DNA from: Paenisporosarcina quisquiliarum_A
Lineage (GTDB): Bacteria > Bacillota > Bacilli > Bacillales_A > Planococcaceae
Direction of reading: 5' to 3'
Assembly: GCF_043641925.1 (NCBI RefSeq)
Contig: NZ_JBHZRU010000008.1
Coordinates: forward strand, 79,784-143,783
DNA length: 64,000 bases
A model generated the notes under the pieces. That model worked only from the letters and a program-made list of their open reading frames with translations, ran no database searches and was not told where the DNA came from. This document shows, piece after piece, positions 49,849 to 59,275 of the stretch. Positions within the stretch are counted from its first letter, which is position 1. The number at the start of each line of letters is the position of its first letter. Both the position numbers and the translations under genes were made by a program.

Positions 49849-51033
49849 ATGACACCGATACGAAAATTCGAAAAACCGCTAGGAATGAGAGATTCATTCC
49901 CTTTAATAAATGAACAAAAAGAAAGAGTACGTGATATAGGAAGAACCTTTTTCCAGTCAAGAGGTTTTGATTTTATCAAAACACCAACAGTTGAATATTA
50001 CGAAACAATCGGAAAGGCATCAGCAATTAGCGATTCATCGTTATTTAAGTTAGTGGATCGTCAAGGAGAAACATTGGTCCTTCGACCAGATATGACAACG
50101 CCAATTGTAAGAGTCGCAACATCCAAATTACTAAGAGAGCAGATCCCATTACGACTCGCTTACTTTGCTAATGTCTTTCGCGCGCAAGAGCATGAGGGGG
50201 GAAGACCGGCTGAATTTGAACAGATGGGTGTAGAACTCATTGGTGATTCATCGGTTTATGCAGATGCTGAAATGATTTTAACAGCTGCAGACTTTGTCAG
50301 TGAGTTAGGGGTTCAAAATTACCGATTAACGGTTGGACACGCGGGCTTATTGCATTCCATTTTAACGGAACTCACGCATTCAGAAGAACAAGTGAAAGAG
50401 TTACGCAATTTACTTGTGAATAAAAATCTAGTCGGATTTGAAGAACATATAAACAACTATGATTTAACTGAAGAAGCGAAAGAATACTTTTTCGAATTTC
50501 TGACACAAGCGTCGAATATGCAATCGATTGAACAGCTCCGTCCTTATATAGATGAAGCAAATCTTAACCAAGTTGAAATGTATACGTATTTAAATGAATT
50601 ATCATTATTACTCGAGCAAGCCGGACTTTCTGAGAAAGTGACCTATGATTTAACGTTAACCAGTGAAATGAGCTATTATTCGGGCATGCTTTTCGAAGTG
50701 TTTGCGAGTGGATCTGGTTTTGCGATAGGTAATGGGGGGCGCTATGACGGTTTATTGAAAGAATTCAATTCACCTGTTGGTGCCACAGGATTTGGTTTGC
50801 GTGTGGATCGCTTACTTGAAGTGTTGATTCCGACAAAAAATACAACCATACATGCACTCATATTCTTTGACAACCATCATTATCTAGAGGCGATTCAAAA
50901 AGCGAAAGCATTGAGAGATGAAGGTATTCGGACAACCCTTCAGTTTGTTGAAAGCGTGGAAGATAAACAAGCACTTCAAGAACATTTCAGCCAAGTAATA
51001 TGGTTGGTAGAAGGAGATAACCCTAATGAGTGA
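49849..51033 (+). CDS. hisZ: ATP phosphoribosyltransferase regulatory subunit HisZ
   Basis: A 394-residue paralogue of class II histidyl-tRNA synthetase lacking the anticodon domain. It pairs with the short HisG to form the first enzyme of histidine synthesis and carries the histidine feedback site. HisRS-like motif 2 (FRAQEHEGGRPAEFEQMGVELIG) and the motif 3-like GNGGRYDGLLKEF and GFGLRVDRLLE are visible. It opens the operon and overlaps hisG by 8 bp. Confidence 0.94.
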   Translation: MTPIRKFEKPLGMRDSFPLINEQKERVRDIGRTFFQSRGFDFIKTPTVEYYETIGKASAISDSSLFKLVDRQGETLVLRPDMTTPIVRVATSKLLREQIPLRLAYFANVFRAQEHEGGRPAEFEQMGVELIGDSSVYADAEMILTAADFVSELGVQNYRLTVGHAGLLHSILTELTHSEEQVKELRNLLVNKNLVGFEEHINNYDLTEEAKEYFFEFLTQASNMQSIEQLRPYIDEANLNQVEMYTYLNELSLLLEQAGLSEKVTYDLTLTSEMSYYSGMLFEVFASGSGFAIGNGGRYDGLLKEFNSPVGATGFGLRVDRLLEVLIPTKNTTIHALIFFDNHHYLEAIQKAKALRDEGIRTTLQFVESVEDKQALQEHFSQVIWLVEGDNPNE

Positions 51034-51649
51034 ATTAACCATTGCCATGCCAAAAGGTCGGATTTTTGAAGAAGCGTATGTTCTGCTCCAAAAAGCAGGG
51101 TTTCAACTTCCTGACGATTTAGAAGAATCTAGAAAATTAATAGTTGAGGCTCCTGGAGAAAATATCCGATTTATATTAGCAAAACCGATGGATGTTCCGA
51201 TTTATGTAGAACATGGGGTTGCAGATATAGGAATTGCGGGTAAAGATGTATTACTTGAACAAAAACGTATTGTACATGAACTATTGGATTTGAAAATTAG
51301 TCAGTGTTATATAGCAACTGCCGGTCTTCCAAACACATCAATGAACGAAATTGCGCCACGTGTAGCAACCAAGTATCCAGAGATTGCTTCTACTTTTTAT
51401 AAAGAAAAAGGGGAGCAAGTTGAAATCATTGGGTTAAATGGATCGATTGAATTAGCACCAATGATCGGGTTAGCTGATCGTATTGTCGATATTGTATCAA
51501 CAGGTCGTACGTTAAAAGAAAATGGTCTTGTTGAATATGAACATATCGTCGATGTCACATCGAGACTTATTGCAAATCCAGTGAGTTATCGTTTAAAAAG
51601 TGAGCGTATTCGAGATATGGTGAAACGGTTAAAAGAGTCAATGAAGTAG
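51026..51649 (+). CDS. hisG: ATP phosphoribosyltransferase catalytic subunit HisG (short form)
   Basis: A 207-residue short-form HisG joining ATP and PRPP, the committed step. It contains AMPKGRI at the N-terminus, GVADIGIAGKDVL, and the PRPP-binding GLADRIVDIVSTGRTLKENGL. It lacks the C-terminal regulatory domain, which HisZ replaces. It overlaps hisZ by 8 bp. Confidence 0.96.
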   Translation: MSELTIAMPKGRIFEEAYVLLQKAGFQLPDDLEESRKLIVEAPGENIRFILAKPMDVPIYVEHGVADIGIAGKDVLLEQKRIVHELLDLKISQCYIATAGLPNTSMNEIAPRVATKYPEIASTFYKEKGEQVEIIGLNGSIELAPMIGLADRIVDIVSTGRTLKENGLVEYEHIVDVTSRLIANPVSYRLKSERIRDMVKRLKESMK

Positions 51650-51661
51650 GGAGTGGAAGAA

Positions 51662-52948
51662 ATGAAAATCGTTTCATTAACAAAAAATATTTCTTTGAGA
51701 CGGCCTTTAGAGATGGGGAATATGGAGCAGCTAAAAACCGTCAAAGGTGTATTGGCTGATGTTCAAAGTCGAGGAGACGAGGCAATAGCTGAATACAGTG
51801 AGAAGTGGGATGGTGTGAAATTGGAGAAGTTGCGTGTCTCACAAGATGAAATAAACAATGCCAAAAAGCATTTTGATGCGGTTTTACTAAAGGATTTAAC
51901 AGAAGCTGCAGCTAATATTCGTCTTTTCCATGAACAACAAAAGCGTTCTTCTTATGAAGTGGATGTGAACCATGGTTCTTTTATTGGTCAGCGCATTAAT
52001 CCTTTAGATGCCGTAGGCTTGTATGTTCCTGGTGGTTCAGCCGCGTATCCTTCATCCGTCTTAATGAATGTTATACCTGCTCAAGTAGCTGGAGTGAAAC
52101 GAATTGTCATTGTCTCTCCTCCAAACAACCAAGGTATTTTACCTGATGCTGTTTTAGTAGCGGCATCTATACTTGGGATAGATGAGATTTATAAAATCGG
52201 TGGCGCGCAAGCCATTGCAGCGCTTGCCTATGGAACAGAAACCATCAAGCCTGTTGATAAAATAACGGGTCCAGGAAATGTGTTTGTGGCTCTTGCTAAG
52301 CGTGAAGTATTTGGTGAAGTTGCAATCGATATGATTGCTGGACCAAGTGAAATAGCCATCATTGCGGATGAAACAGCTTACGCTGATGAAGTAGCAGCGG
52401 ACTTATTGTCTCAAGCGGAACACGATCCGATGGCCTGTCCTATTTTACTAACCACGAGTGAATTTTTTGCTTCAGAAGTTGCACAAGAAGTTGAAAGACA
52501 GCTAAGGACATTACCGCGTGAAGATATTGCGCGCGCTTCTATAGAGAATTTCGGATGTATCTATATTGCCGAGTCGATGTCACAAATTGTGGAAGCAGTC
52601 AATCAGTTAGCTCCAGAACATTTAGAAATCATGACGACTGAACCGCATGATGTCGCAGTTCGAATCCGTCATGCTGGGGCTATTTTTATTGGCCGATACA
52701 GCTCTGAACCAATTGGTGATTACTTTGCGGGAACGAATCATGTGTTGCCGACAAATAGTACGGCTCGATTTTCGAGTCCGTTGTCGGTTGACGATTTCAT
52801 TAAAAAAACAAGCATTATTTACTATACAAAAGAGACGTGGCAACAACATGTGGACAAAATTGCGAGACTAGCAAGAATGGAAGGTTTAGAAGCACATGCG
52901 AGAGCCGTCGAATCTAGAAGATGGGATAAAGGAGTGGATCAATCATGA
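51662..52948 (+). CDS. hisD: Histidinol dehydrogenase HisD
   Basis: Zinc enzyme of 428 residues catalysing the last two steps, histidinol to histidinal to histidine, with NAD. The signature region IDMIAGPSEIAIIADE and the catalytic Glu-His in LAPEHLEIM are present. GTG 51653 could also start the frame, but ATG 51662 behind GGGAGTGGAAG fits the family (MKI...). It overlaps hisB by 4 bp. Confidence 0.95.
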   Translation: MKIVSLTKNISLRRPLEMGNMEQLKTVKGVLADVQSRGDEAIAEYSEKWDGVKLEKLRVSQDEINNAKKHFDAVLLKDLTEAAANIRLFHEQQKRSSYEVDVNHGSFIGQRINPLDAVGLYVPGGSAAYPSSVLMNVIPAQVAGVKRIVIVSPPNNQGILPDAVLVAASILGIDEIYKIGGAQAIAALAYGTETIKPVDKITGPGNVFVALAKREVFGEVAIDMIAGPSEIAIIADETAYADEVAADLLSQAEHDPMACPILLTTSEFFASEVAQEVERQLRTLPREDIARASIENFGCIYIAESMSQIVEAVNQLAPEHLEIMTTEPHDVAVRIRHAGAIFIGRYSSEPIGDYFAGTNHVLPTNSTARFSSPLSVDDFIKKTSIIYYTKETWQQHVDKIARLARMEGLEAHARAVESRRWDKGVDQS

Positions 52949-53535
52949 CGAGAGAAGCAACCATAAATCGAAAAACAAATGAAACTCAAGTGAAAGTTTC
53001 ACTAAACTTAGATGGTGAAGGACAAGCGAAAATTGACACTGGCGTTCCTTTCATGGATCATATGCTTGATCTTTTTGTAAAACACGGGTTGTTTAACGCG
53101 ACGATTGAAGCCTCAGGGGATACACATATTGATGATCATCATACAACAGAGGATATTGGAATCGTGTTGGGTCAAGTGATGAAAGAAGCTTTAGGAGATA
53201 AAAAAGGAATACGCCGCTATGGTAATGCATTTGTGCCGATGGATGATGCTTTAGCACAAGTCGTAATTGATTGTTCCAATCGTCCACACTTAGAATTTCG
53301 TGCTACTTTCCCAACTCAAAAGGTAGGTAATTTTGATACGGAATTAGTTCATGAATTTTTATGGAAGTTTGCACTAGAAGCTCGTATGAATGTTCACGTT
53401 ATCGTTCACTATGGTCATAATACACATCACATGATTGAAGCAATCTTCAAAGCGCTTGCAAGAGCACTTGATGAAGCGGTAACGATAGACGAGAGAGTGA
53501 AAGGCGTTCCATCCACAAAAGGGCTATTAACATGA
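52945..53535 (+). CDS. hisB: Imidazoleglycerol-phosphate dehydratase HisB
   Basis: Monofunctional IGP dehydratase of 196 residues. The manganese-binding repeats are DTHIDDHHTTEDIG and HYGHNTHHMIEAIFKA, with FMDHMLDLFVKHG. It overlaps hisD and hisH by 4 bp each. Confidence 0.96.
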   Translation: MTREATINRKTNETQVKVSLNLDGEGQAKIDTGVPFMDHMLDLFVKHGLFNATIEASGDTHIDDHHTTEDIGIVLGQVMKEALGDKKGIRRYGNAFVPMDDALAQVVIDCSNRPHLEFRATFPTQKVGNFDTELVHEFLWKFALEARMNVHVIVHYGHNTHHMIEAIFKALARALDEAVTIDERVKGVPSTKGLLT

Positions 53536-54185
53536 AGATTGGTGTAATCGATTATGGAATGGGCAATTTATATAGTGTCGAACAAGCTTTATTGCGTTTA
53601 GGTTGTGACGTTACGATTACGTCTGACCGAGATGTGTTAGATAAAATGGACGGTTATTTACTGCCAGGTGTTGGCGCATTTCCAGATGCCATGGAGAGAT
53701 TAAATGAACTTGGCTTAGCGGATTATATCAAAGGATTGGCAACGTTAAATAAACCATTGTTAGGCATTTGTTTAGGAATGCAGCTTTTATATGAACAGAG
53801 TAATGAAAATGGGACTACAAAAGGATTAAACCTTTTAAAGGGTGAGATTAAACGGTTTGATGAATTAGACTCTCAGCAAAAAAAAATTAGGATTCCTCAT
53901 ATGGGATGGAATCCTTTGTCTTTTGTAACCCAGCCCGACTGGTTGCATGACTTAGCAAAAGAAGAGTCCACGCATGTGTATTTTGTCCACTCGTATTTAG
54001 CGCAAAACACGAAGCAAAGCGAAGTGCTGGCAAGTGCGACTTACGCGGGACAGTTTGTTCCAGGACTTGTGCAAAAAGATGCCATTATGGGTATGCAATT
54101 CCACCCAGAGAAATCCGGACCATTCGGTAAATATTTGCTTGCAGAGTGGGTTCGATACGTAAAGGAAAGGAGTGCGTCAAAATGA
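53532..54185 (+). CDS. hisH: Imidazole glycerol phosphate synthase glutaminase subunit HisH
   Basis: Class I glutamine amidotransferase of 217 residues delivering ammonia to HisF. The nucleophile Cys is in GICLGMQLL (about 79-87), and the His/Glu pair in QFHPEKS. A hydrophilic stretch before IRIPHMGWN is normal for the family. It overlaps hisB and hisA by 4 bp each. Confidence 0.96.
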   Translation: MKIGVIDYGMGNLYSVEQALLRLGCDVTITSDRDVLDKMDGYLLPGVGAFPDAMERLNELGLADYIKGLATLNKPLLGICLGMQLLYEQSNENGTTKGLNLLKGEIKRFDELDSQQKKIRIPHMGWNPLSFVTQPDWLHDLAKEESTHVYFVHSYLAQNTKQSEVLASATYAGQFVPGLVQKDAIMGMQFHPEKSGPFGKYLLAEWVRYVKERSASK

Positions 54186-54925
54186 GTGCACTTGAACTAT
54201 ATCCTGCAATCGATATGCGCGGCGGAAAATGCGTACGTTTATATAAAGGTGATTACAATCAAGAAACGATTTATGCAGATTCACCATTTGAGATGGCTAA
54301 AACATTCGCAAGTCAAGGTGCAAAGTGGATTCATATGGTCGATTTAGATGGGGCAAGAGATGGCAAACGAATCCACGATGAAGATGTGATACGAGCTGCT
54401 ACAGAATTAGGTGTAAATGTGCAAATTGGTGGCGGTATACGCTCTGAAGATGATGTGAAACATTACCTTGACCGTGGAGTAGCACGAGTCATCATTGGAA
54501 GTCTTGCGATACAACAACCTGAATTAGCAGCATCTTTTATTGAAAAATTCGGTCCAGACAAAATTGTCATAGGGATTGATGCTAAAGATGGGATGGTCGC
54601 AACTCACGGTTGGATTGAGACTTCTTCTAAGTCAGCAATTGAAGTAGGTCAGTATTTTGCTGAACGTGGGGCAAAAACGTTCATTTTTACGGATATTGCA
54701 ACGGACGGAACATTAATGGGACCTAATCTATTAGCAAATGAACTTCTCGCTGAAGCAACAGGTGCTGAAGTGATTGTTTCGGGTGGAATTAGCTCACTTG
54801 CTGACGTGAAGGCAGTTTCTCATGTTTCTAAAAATTCTACGATTAATGGTGTAATTATCGGAAAAGCCATTTATGAAAATCGCTTTACTTTGTCTGAGGC
54901 ATTATCAGAGGTGTCAACATGTTAA
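54182..54925 (+). CDS. hisA: ProFAR isomerase HisA
   Basis: A 247-residue (beta/alpha)8 isomerase. The catalytic Asp residues are in YPAIDMRGGKC and FTDIATDGTLMGPN, with the phosphate sites VQIGGGIRS and VSGGISS. The frame is open to 54146, but ATG 54182, behind AAGGAG and overlapping the hisH stop (ATGA), is right. It overlaps hisF by 7 bp. Confidence 0.95.
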   Translation: MSALELYPAIDMRGGKCVRLYKGDYNQETIYADSPFEMAKTFASQGAKWIHMVDLDGARDGKRIHDEDVIRAATELGVNVQIGGGIRSEDDVKHYLDRGVARVIIGSLAIQQPELAASFIEKFGPDKIVIGIDAKDGMVATHGWIETSSKSAIEVGQYFAERGAKTFIFTDIATDGTLMGPNLLANELLAEATGAEVIVSGGISSLADVKAVSHVSKNSTINGVIIGKAIYENRFTLSEALSEVSTC

Positions 54926-55677
54926 CGAAACGTATTATTCCTTGTTTAGATGTCAAAGAAGGCCGCGTCGTCAAAGGCATTCAATTCGTTTCACTGCGTG
55001 ACGCGGGAGATCCGGTTGAGTTAGCTAAGTTTTATGACGAACAAGGCGCAGACGAACTGGTTTTTTTAGATATTTCAGCTTCTCATGAAGGAAAAGAAAC
55101 GATGATTGATGTTGTTAGACAAACCGCAAAAGAACTAGCGATTCCTTTTACAGTTGGTGGGGGTATTCGCACCTTAGAAGACATGAAAAACATGCTTCGT
55201 GCAGGGGCAGACAAAGTATCTGTGAACACCTCAGCGATTGAACGTCCTGAACTAATTTCTGAAGGTGCAGCATTCTTTGGATCGCAATGCATCGTAGTTG
55301 CGATTGATGCCAAATGGTCTGACGCGGATAACACCTGGATGGTTTATACACATGGAGGACGCAAGAGAACTGAACTCACGGCAGTGGGCTGGGCTACAGA
55401 AGCGACTCGTTTAGGTGCGGGAGAGATTTTATTAACTTCGATGAATCAAGATGGTGAGAAAAAAGGCTTTGACTTAGCTTTGACGAAGGCAGTACGTGAA
55501 GCGGTTTCTGTTCCTGTTATTGCTAGTGGAGGAGCGGGTAACGCAGTCCATTTTTATGATGTATTTACTGAGGTTGATGTTGACGCTGCTCTAGCAGCTT
55601 CAATTTTTCATTATAAAGAAACGAGTGTTCAAGAAGTGAAAAACTTTTTAAAAGAGAAAGGTGTGTCTGTTAGATGA
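54919..55677 (+). CDS. hisF: Imidazole glycerol phosphate synthase cyclase subunit HisF
   Basis: A 252-residue (beta/alpha)8 cyclase making IGP and AICAR with ammonia from HisH. The catalytic Asp residues are in PCLDVKEGRVVKG and LTSMNQDGEKKG; the phosphate sites are TVGGGIRT and ASGGAGN. It overlaps hisI by 4 bp. Confidence 0.96.
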   Translation: MLTKRIIPCLDVKEGRVVKGIQFVSLRDAGDPVELAKFYDEQGADELVFLDISASHEGKETMIDVVRQTAKELAIPFTVGGGIRTLEDMKNMLRAGADKVSVNTSAIERPELISEGAAFFGSQCIVVAIDAKWSDADNTWMVYTHGGRKRTELTAVGWATEATRLGAGEILLTSMNQDGEKKGFDLALTKAVREAVSVPVIASGGAGNAVHFYDVFTEVDVDAALAASIFHYKETSVQEVKNFLKEKGVSVR

Positions 55678-56306
55678 CTGAATTCAACATGCAATCGATA
55701 CAATTTAACGAGCAAGGACTTGTTCCAGTAGTCGTTCAACATGCACAAACAAAAGAAGTCTTAACTGTTGCTTATATGAACCAAGAGTCCTTAGAAAAAA
55801 CAATTGCTACAAAGGAAACTTGGTTTTACAGCCGTTCGCGAAAAGAGTTATGGAACAAAGGCGCGACTAGTGGGAATAAACAGCAAGTCATTTCAATACG
55901 CACAGATTGTGATCAAGATGCATTAGTTGTAGAGGTGATACCTAATGGACCGGCATGTCATACAGGAGAAACAACTTGTTTCCATAAAGATGTCTTAACA
56001 CCCGATGAAAAAGTAGGAAGCTTTGGCATTTTAGCGGATTTAGTTAATGTGATTCAAGAGCGTGAAAAAACAATGCCTGAAGGTGCCTATACGACTTATT
56101 TGTTTGAAAAAGGTGTCGATAAAATCGGGAAGAAAATAGGAGAAGAAGCAACTGAAGTGGTGATTGCAGCTAAAAATAGAGATGCGCAAGAATTGCAATG
56201 GGAAGCCGCGGATTTGCTTTATCACTTATTGGTTTTACTTCAAGAACAAAAAGTAGATTTGTATGAAGTGCTGGAAGTTTTACAAAAACGCCATGAGAGT
56301 AAATAA
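55674..56306 (+). CDS. hisI: Bifunctional PRA-CH/PRA-PH enzyme HisI(E)
   Basis: A 210-residue fusion. The N-terminal cyclohydrolase (about 1-115) has the zinc motifs DCDQDALVVEV and CHTGETTCF. The C-terminal pyrophosphohydrolase (about 120-205) has KKIGEEATEVVIAAKN and EAADLLYHLLVLL. It is the last gene of the operon, although it catalyses the second and third steps. Confidence 0.95.
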   Translation: MTEFNMQSIQFNEQGLVPVVVQHAQTKEVLTVAYMNQESLEKTIATKETWFYSRSRKELWNKGATSGNKQQVISIRTDCDQDALVVEVIPNGPACHTGETTCFHKDVLTPDEKVGSFGILADLVNVIQEREKTMPEGAYTTYLFEKGVDKIGKKIGEEATEVVIAAKNRDAQELQWEAADLLYHLLVLLQEQKVDLYEVLEVLQKRHESK

Positions 56307-56316
56307 TTGTCTAATG

Positions 56317-56325
56317 TGCTATAAT
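56317..56325 (+). promoter_or_regulatory. Extended -10 promoter upstream of yvcD
   Basis: TG-C-TATAAT lies 10 bp after the hisI stop. No good -35 is visible at 17 bp; the TG extension can compensate. Confidence 0.45.
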
Positions 56326-56335
56326 AGCAAGATAC

Positions 56336-56371
56336 TGAAAAGGGACTGAATAAGTTCCTTTTCATTTTTTC
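56336..56371 (+). terminator. Hairpin with T-tract between hisI and yvcD
   Basis: TGAAAAGG pairs with CCTTTTCA, followed by six T. It follows the extended -10 box so closely that it would lie at the very start of a transcript from that box. Confidence 0.7.
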
Positions 56372-56383
56372 GGAGGCATTTAT

Positions 56384-57910
56384 TTGGAGAACAAGCGTAA
56401 AAAACCTATAAAAGAAAATGTAGTGTCGTTTATTCCTACTGGCGAGTATTATTATCAAAAAGCGCTTCAAGCTCTCAATCGCGAGCAGTTTGATAAGGCG
56501 CATAAATATTTGAAAAGAGCAGCGGAACTCAGTCCTGATGATCCGCTTATTTTGATGCAATTTGCGATAGTTGAAATGGAACTGGAAAATTACGATTTGG
56601 CTTTAGAGTTGCTTCAAAGTGCTCATAGTTTAGATCCTAATGAAACAGAAATTATTTTCTTCTTAGCAGAAGTGTATGCTCATTTAGGCTTAATTGTTGA
56701 GGCTCGAAAATACGCTACTAAGTATACAGAGATGGATGTAAGTGGCGTATATGCTGAAGAAGCAATGGAAATCATTGATTTTGCAGAACAAGAAGATTGG
56801 CCACTTTTTGAAGACGATTCGATTGATAGTGATAACCTTTATATACAAGAAAAAGCTAGAAAAATGATGGAGCAAGGTAATTTCGACCAAGCGGTTGAAG
56901 TACTTGAAAAACTCATTGAAGAAAATCCGGAGTTTTGGGCAGCATATAATAATTTAGCGCTAGCTTATTTTTACATTGGTGAAGTCGATCAAGCAAAAGC
57001 TTTGTTGCACCAAGTATTAGAAGAAAATACAGGGAATTTACATGCGTTATGTAATTTAACCGTGGTTCACTATTATGAAAAAGATGAAGAAGAATTGAAT
57101 CATTTACTTGCGATGCTAAGTAAAATACAACCGTATTTAATTGAACATCGATATAAGCTCGGGGCAACTTTCGCTTTAGTAGGTCGTTATAAAGATGCTT
57201 TTAAATGGTTGCGTTCTTTGCAGAAAAAAGGCTACGAGGGTGACCCCGGGTTTTATTTTTGGTTATCTCACTCTGCCTATTTTTCAGGGCACGAAGAGAT
57301 TGCACGACAAACGTGGAAACTTCTAACTCAAATAGATCCAGATAAAGAAGGATTAGAGCCATGGTCAGGTCAAAAAGATGGGGATTCTCAAACTGGCATG
57401 GAGCACAATCGAGATTTCATTGTTGAAAAGCTTGAAAATGCTTATCGCAGTGAGCGGATGTTCGGTCTCTTTCTTCTTGGTAAAACATCACATAAGCAAG
57501 AAATTTTGTCCCATCCTGAATGGATTCGAGTAGAATCTTATTCTTCAATGGAAAAATGGTTACTGGCACATTCATTAGGTCATTCATTTGATAGCAAAAA
57601 TGATAGCGAGCGTTCGTTTTTACGTGCGGTTGAAGCGACTGAATACATTTACGATAAATATCAGCCTGTTTCAATTGCAGGTTCATTTTTATTTCAAATG
57701 TGGTTCGTTTTAATGGAGCGTGCAATTGATAAAGAATATTCTTTTAAAAATCCAAATGCTTTAGCTGCTGCCGCAGATTATATGTTCCAATCGTCTAGAG
57801 GACAAGGAATTACGAAAAAAGCTGTCGCTGCAAATTATAATATTACATCTGCCACATTAACCAAATATGTAAATGAACTGATTCAGTTTTTACCATTATT
57901 TGATTCGTAA
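56384..57910 (+). CDS. yvcD: TPR-repeat protein YvcD
   Basis: A 508-residue cytosolic TPR protein. Clear TPR units lie at about 20-120 (YYQKALQALNREQFDKAHKYL, PDDPLILMQFA, PNETEIIFFLAE) and 165-235 (FDQAVEVLEKLIEENPEFWAAYNNLA). The C-terminal part (about 400-500) has an HTH-like end (TKKAVAANYNITSATLTKYVNEL). Function is unknown. It lies between the his operon and trxB as in B. subtilis. The start is TTG behind CGGAGG. Confidence 0.82.
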   Translation: MENKRKKPIKENVVSFIPTGEYYYQKALQALNREQFDKAHKYLKRAAELSPDDPLILMQFAIVEMELENYDLALELLQSAHSLDPNETEIIFFLAEVYAHLGLIVEARKYATKYTEMDVSGVYAEEAMEIIDFAEQEDWPLFEDDSIDSDNLYIQEKARKMMEQGNFDQAVEVLEKLIEENPEFWAAYNNLALAYFYIGEVDQAKALLHQVLEENTGNLHALCNLTVVHYYEKDEEELNHLLAMLSKIQPYLIEHRYKLGATFALVGRYKDAFKWLRSLQKKGYEGDPGFYFWLSHSAYFSGHEEIARQTWKLLTQIDPDKEGLEPWSGQKDGDSQTGMEHNRDFIVEKLENAYRSERMFGLFLLGKTSHKQEILSHPEWIRVESYSSMEKWLLAHSLGHSFDSKNDSERSFLRAVEATEYIYDKYQPVSIAGSFLFQMWFVLMERAIDKEYSFKNPNALAAAADYMFQSSRGQGITKKAVAANYNITSATLTKYVNELIQFLPLFDS

Positions 57911-57983
57911 GCAAATAAGTTGAACGAAGGAATCGTTTTATATACGATTTGTTTAAGAACGATTGTTTTAGGAGGATTTTTAA

Positions 57984-58934
57984 ATGACTGAAGAAAAAAT
58001 TTATGATGTTGTCATTATTGGTGCAGGTCCAGCTGGTATGACAGCTGCTGTTTATACATCTCGTGGTAGTTTATCAACTCTAATGATTGAACGAGGAATT
58101 CCAGGCGGTCAAATGGCAAATACAGAAGAAGTAGAAAACTATCCTGGGTTTGAACATATTTTAGGACCTGAGCTTTCTACAAAAATGTTCGACCATGCAA
58201 AAAAATTCGGAGCTGAATATGCTTACGGTGATGTGCAAGAAATCATTGATGGCGAAGCTTATAAAACGATTAAAGCTGGCGGGAAAGAGTATAAAGCCCG
58301 CTCGATTATTATTACTACTGGCGCAGAATACAAAAAAATGGGCGTTCCAGGCGAAAAAGAACTGGGCGGACGTGGTGTAAGTTATTGTGCAGTATGTGAT
58401 GGTGCGTTCTTCAGAAACAAAGAATTAGTCGTTGTAGGCGGCGGAGACTCTGCTGTTGAAGAAGGCGTATATTTAACACGTTTTGCTAGCAAAGTTACGA
58501 TAGTACATCGTAGAGATGAGTTAAGAGCACAAAAGATTCTTCAAGAACGTGCTTTTGCCAACGATAAAATCGAATTCATTTGGAATTCTACTGTAAAAGA
58601 AATCAATGATGAAAACGGGAAAGTCGGCGGTGTAACATTAAAATCAACTGTTGATGATACTGAAACGGAATTCAAAGCGGATGGTGTATTTATTTACATC
58701 GGGATGCTTCCTTTAACAAAACCGTTTGCTGATTTGGGCATTTTAAATGAAGCCGGATATATTTTAACGAATGATCAAATGGAAACTTCGATTCCTGGTA
58801 TTTTTGCAGCGGGTGACGTTCGTGAAAAAACATTACGTCAAATTGTCACTGCAACAGGAGACGGAAGCGTCGCTGCACAAGCTGCGCAACACTATATTGA
58901 AGAATTGCATGAAAAATTAAGTAAAGACGCTTAA
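57984..58934 (+). CDS. trxB: Thioredoxin reductase TrxB
   Basis: NADPH-dependent flavoenzyme of 316 residues that keeps thioredoxin reduced. The FAD site is IIGAGPAGMTAA (11-22), the redox-active pair is Cys135/Cys138 in SYCAVCDG, the NADPH site is VVGGGDSAVEEG, and the second FAD motif is GIFAAGDVR. AGGAGG precedes the ATG. It ends before two tandem terminators. Confidence 0.96.
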   Translation: MTEEKIYDVVIIGAGPAGMTAAVYTSRGSLSTLMIERGIPGGQMANTEEVENYPGFEHILGPELSTKMFDHAKKFGAEYAYGDVQEIIDGEAYKTIKAGGKEYKARSIIITTGAEYKKMGVPGEKELGGRGVSYCAVCDGAFFRNKELVVVGGGDSAVEEGVYLTRFASKVTIVHRRDELRAQKILQERAFANDKIEFIWNSTVKEINDENGKVGGVTLKSTVDDTETEFKADGVFIYIGMLPLTKPFADLGILNEAGYILTNDQMETSIPGIFAAGDVREKTLRQIVTATGDGSVAAQAAQHYIEELHEKLSKDA

Positions 58935-59033
58935 TTTAATCATTCCTTAATGCTGCTGTAATACCGTTGCAACAATAAAAGTGTATAGTCAAGATAGTAA
59001 ATTGACCCCCTTTTTTAATAGCAACATTTTGAC

Positions 59034-59076
59034 AGGCTGTTTCTCGATTTAAATCGAAGAAGCAGCCTCTTTTTTT
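59034..59076 (+). terminator. Strong terminator after trxB
   Basis: AGGCTG-TTTCTCGATTT pairs with AAATCGAAGAA-GCAGCCT, followed by C and seven T. Confidence 0.85.
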
Positions 59077-59104
59077 GCCTGTTTAAGACACAGGCTGTTT
59101 CTTT
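59077..59104 (+). terminator. Second, tandem terminator
   Basis: GCCTGT-N7-ACAGGC followed by TGTTTCTTT, directly behind the first terminator and re-using part of the same motif (AGGCTGTTTCT). Confidence 0.6.
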
Positions 59105-59208
59105 CCCCTTGAAGTCTTCTCATTTTACTTCATCACTCCTATTTAACTTAGCTTCATATTTGGATCAATTCCTTATCCAATGACTTTACATATTGTAAAA
59201 TTGATTTT

Positions 59209-59238
59209 TTGATATAAGTCCAATTAAAGTTGTATAAT
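59209..59238 (+). promoter_or_regulatory. Promoter of the yvcI-rapZ-yvcK-whiA operon
   Basis: TTGATA and TATAAT spaced by 18 bp, 38 bp upstream of the yvcI start. Confidence 0.65.
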
Positions 59239-59275
59239 AGAATGAGTGAGTCTAGTTGGATTTGGAGTGTAAAAT

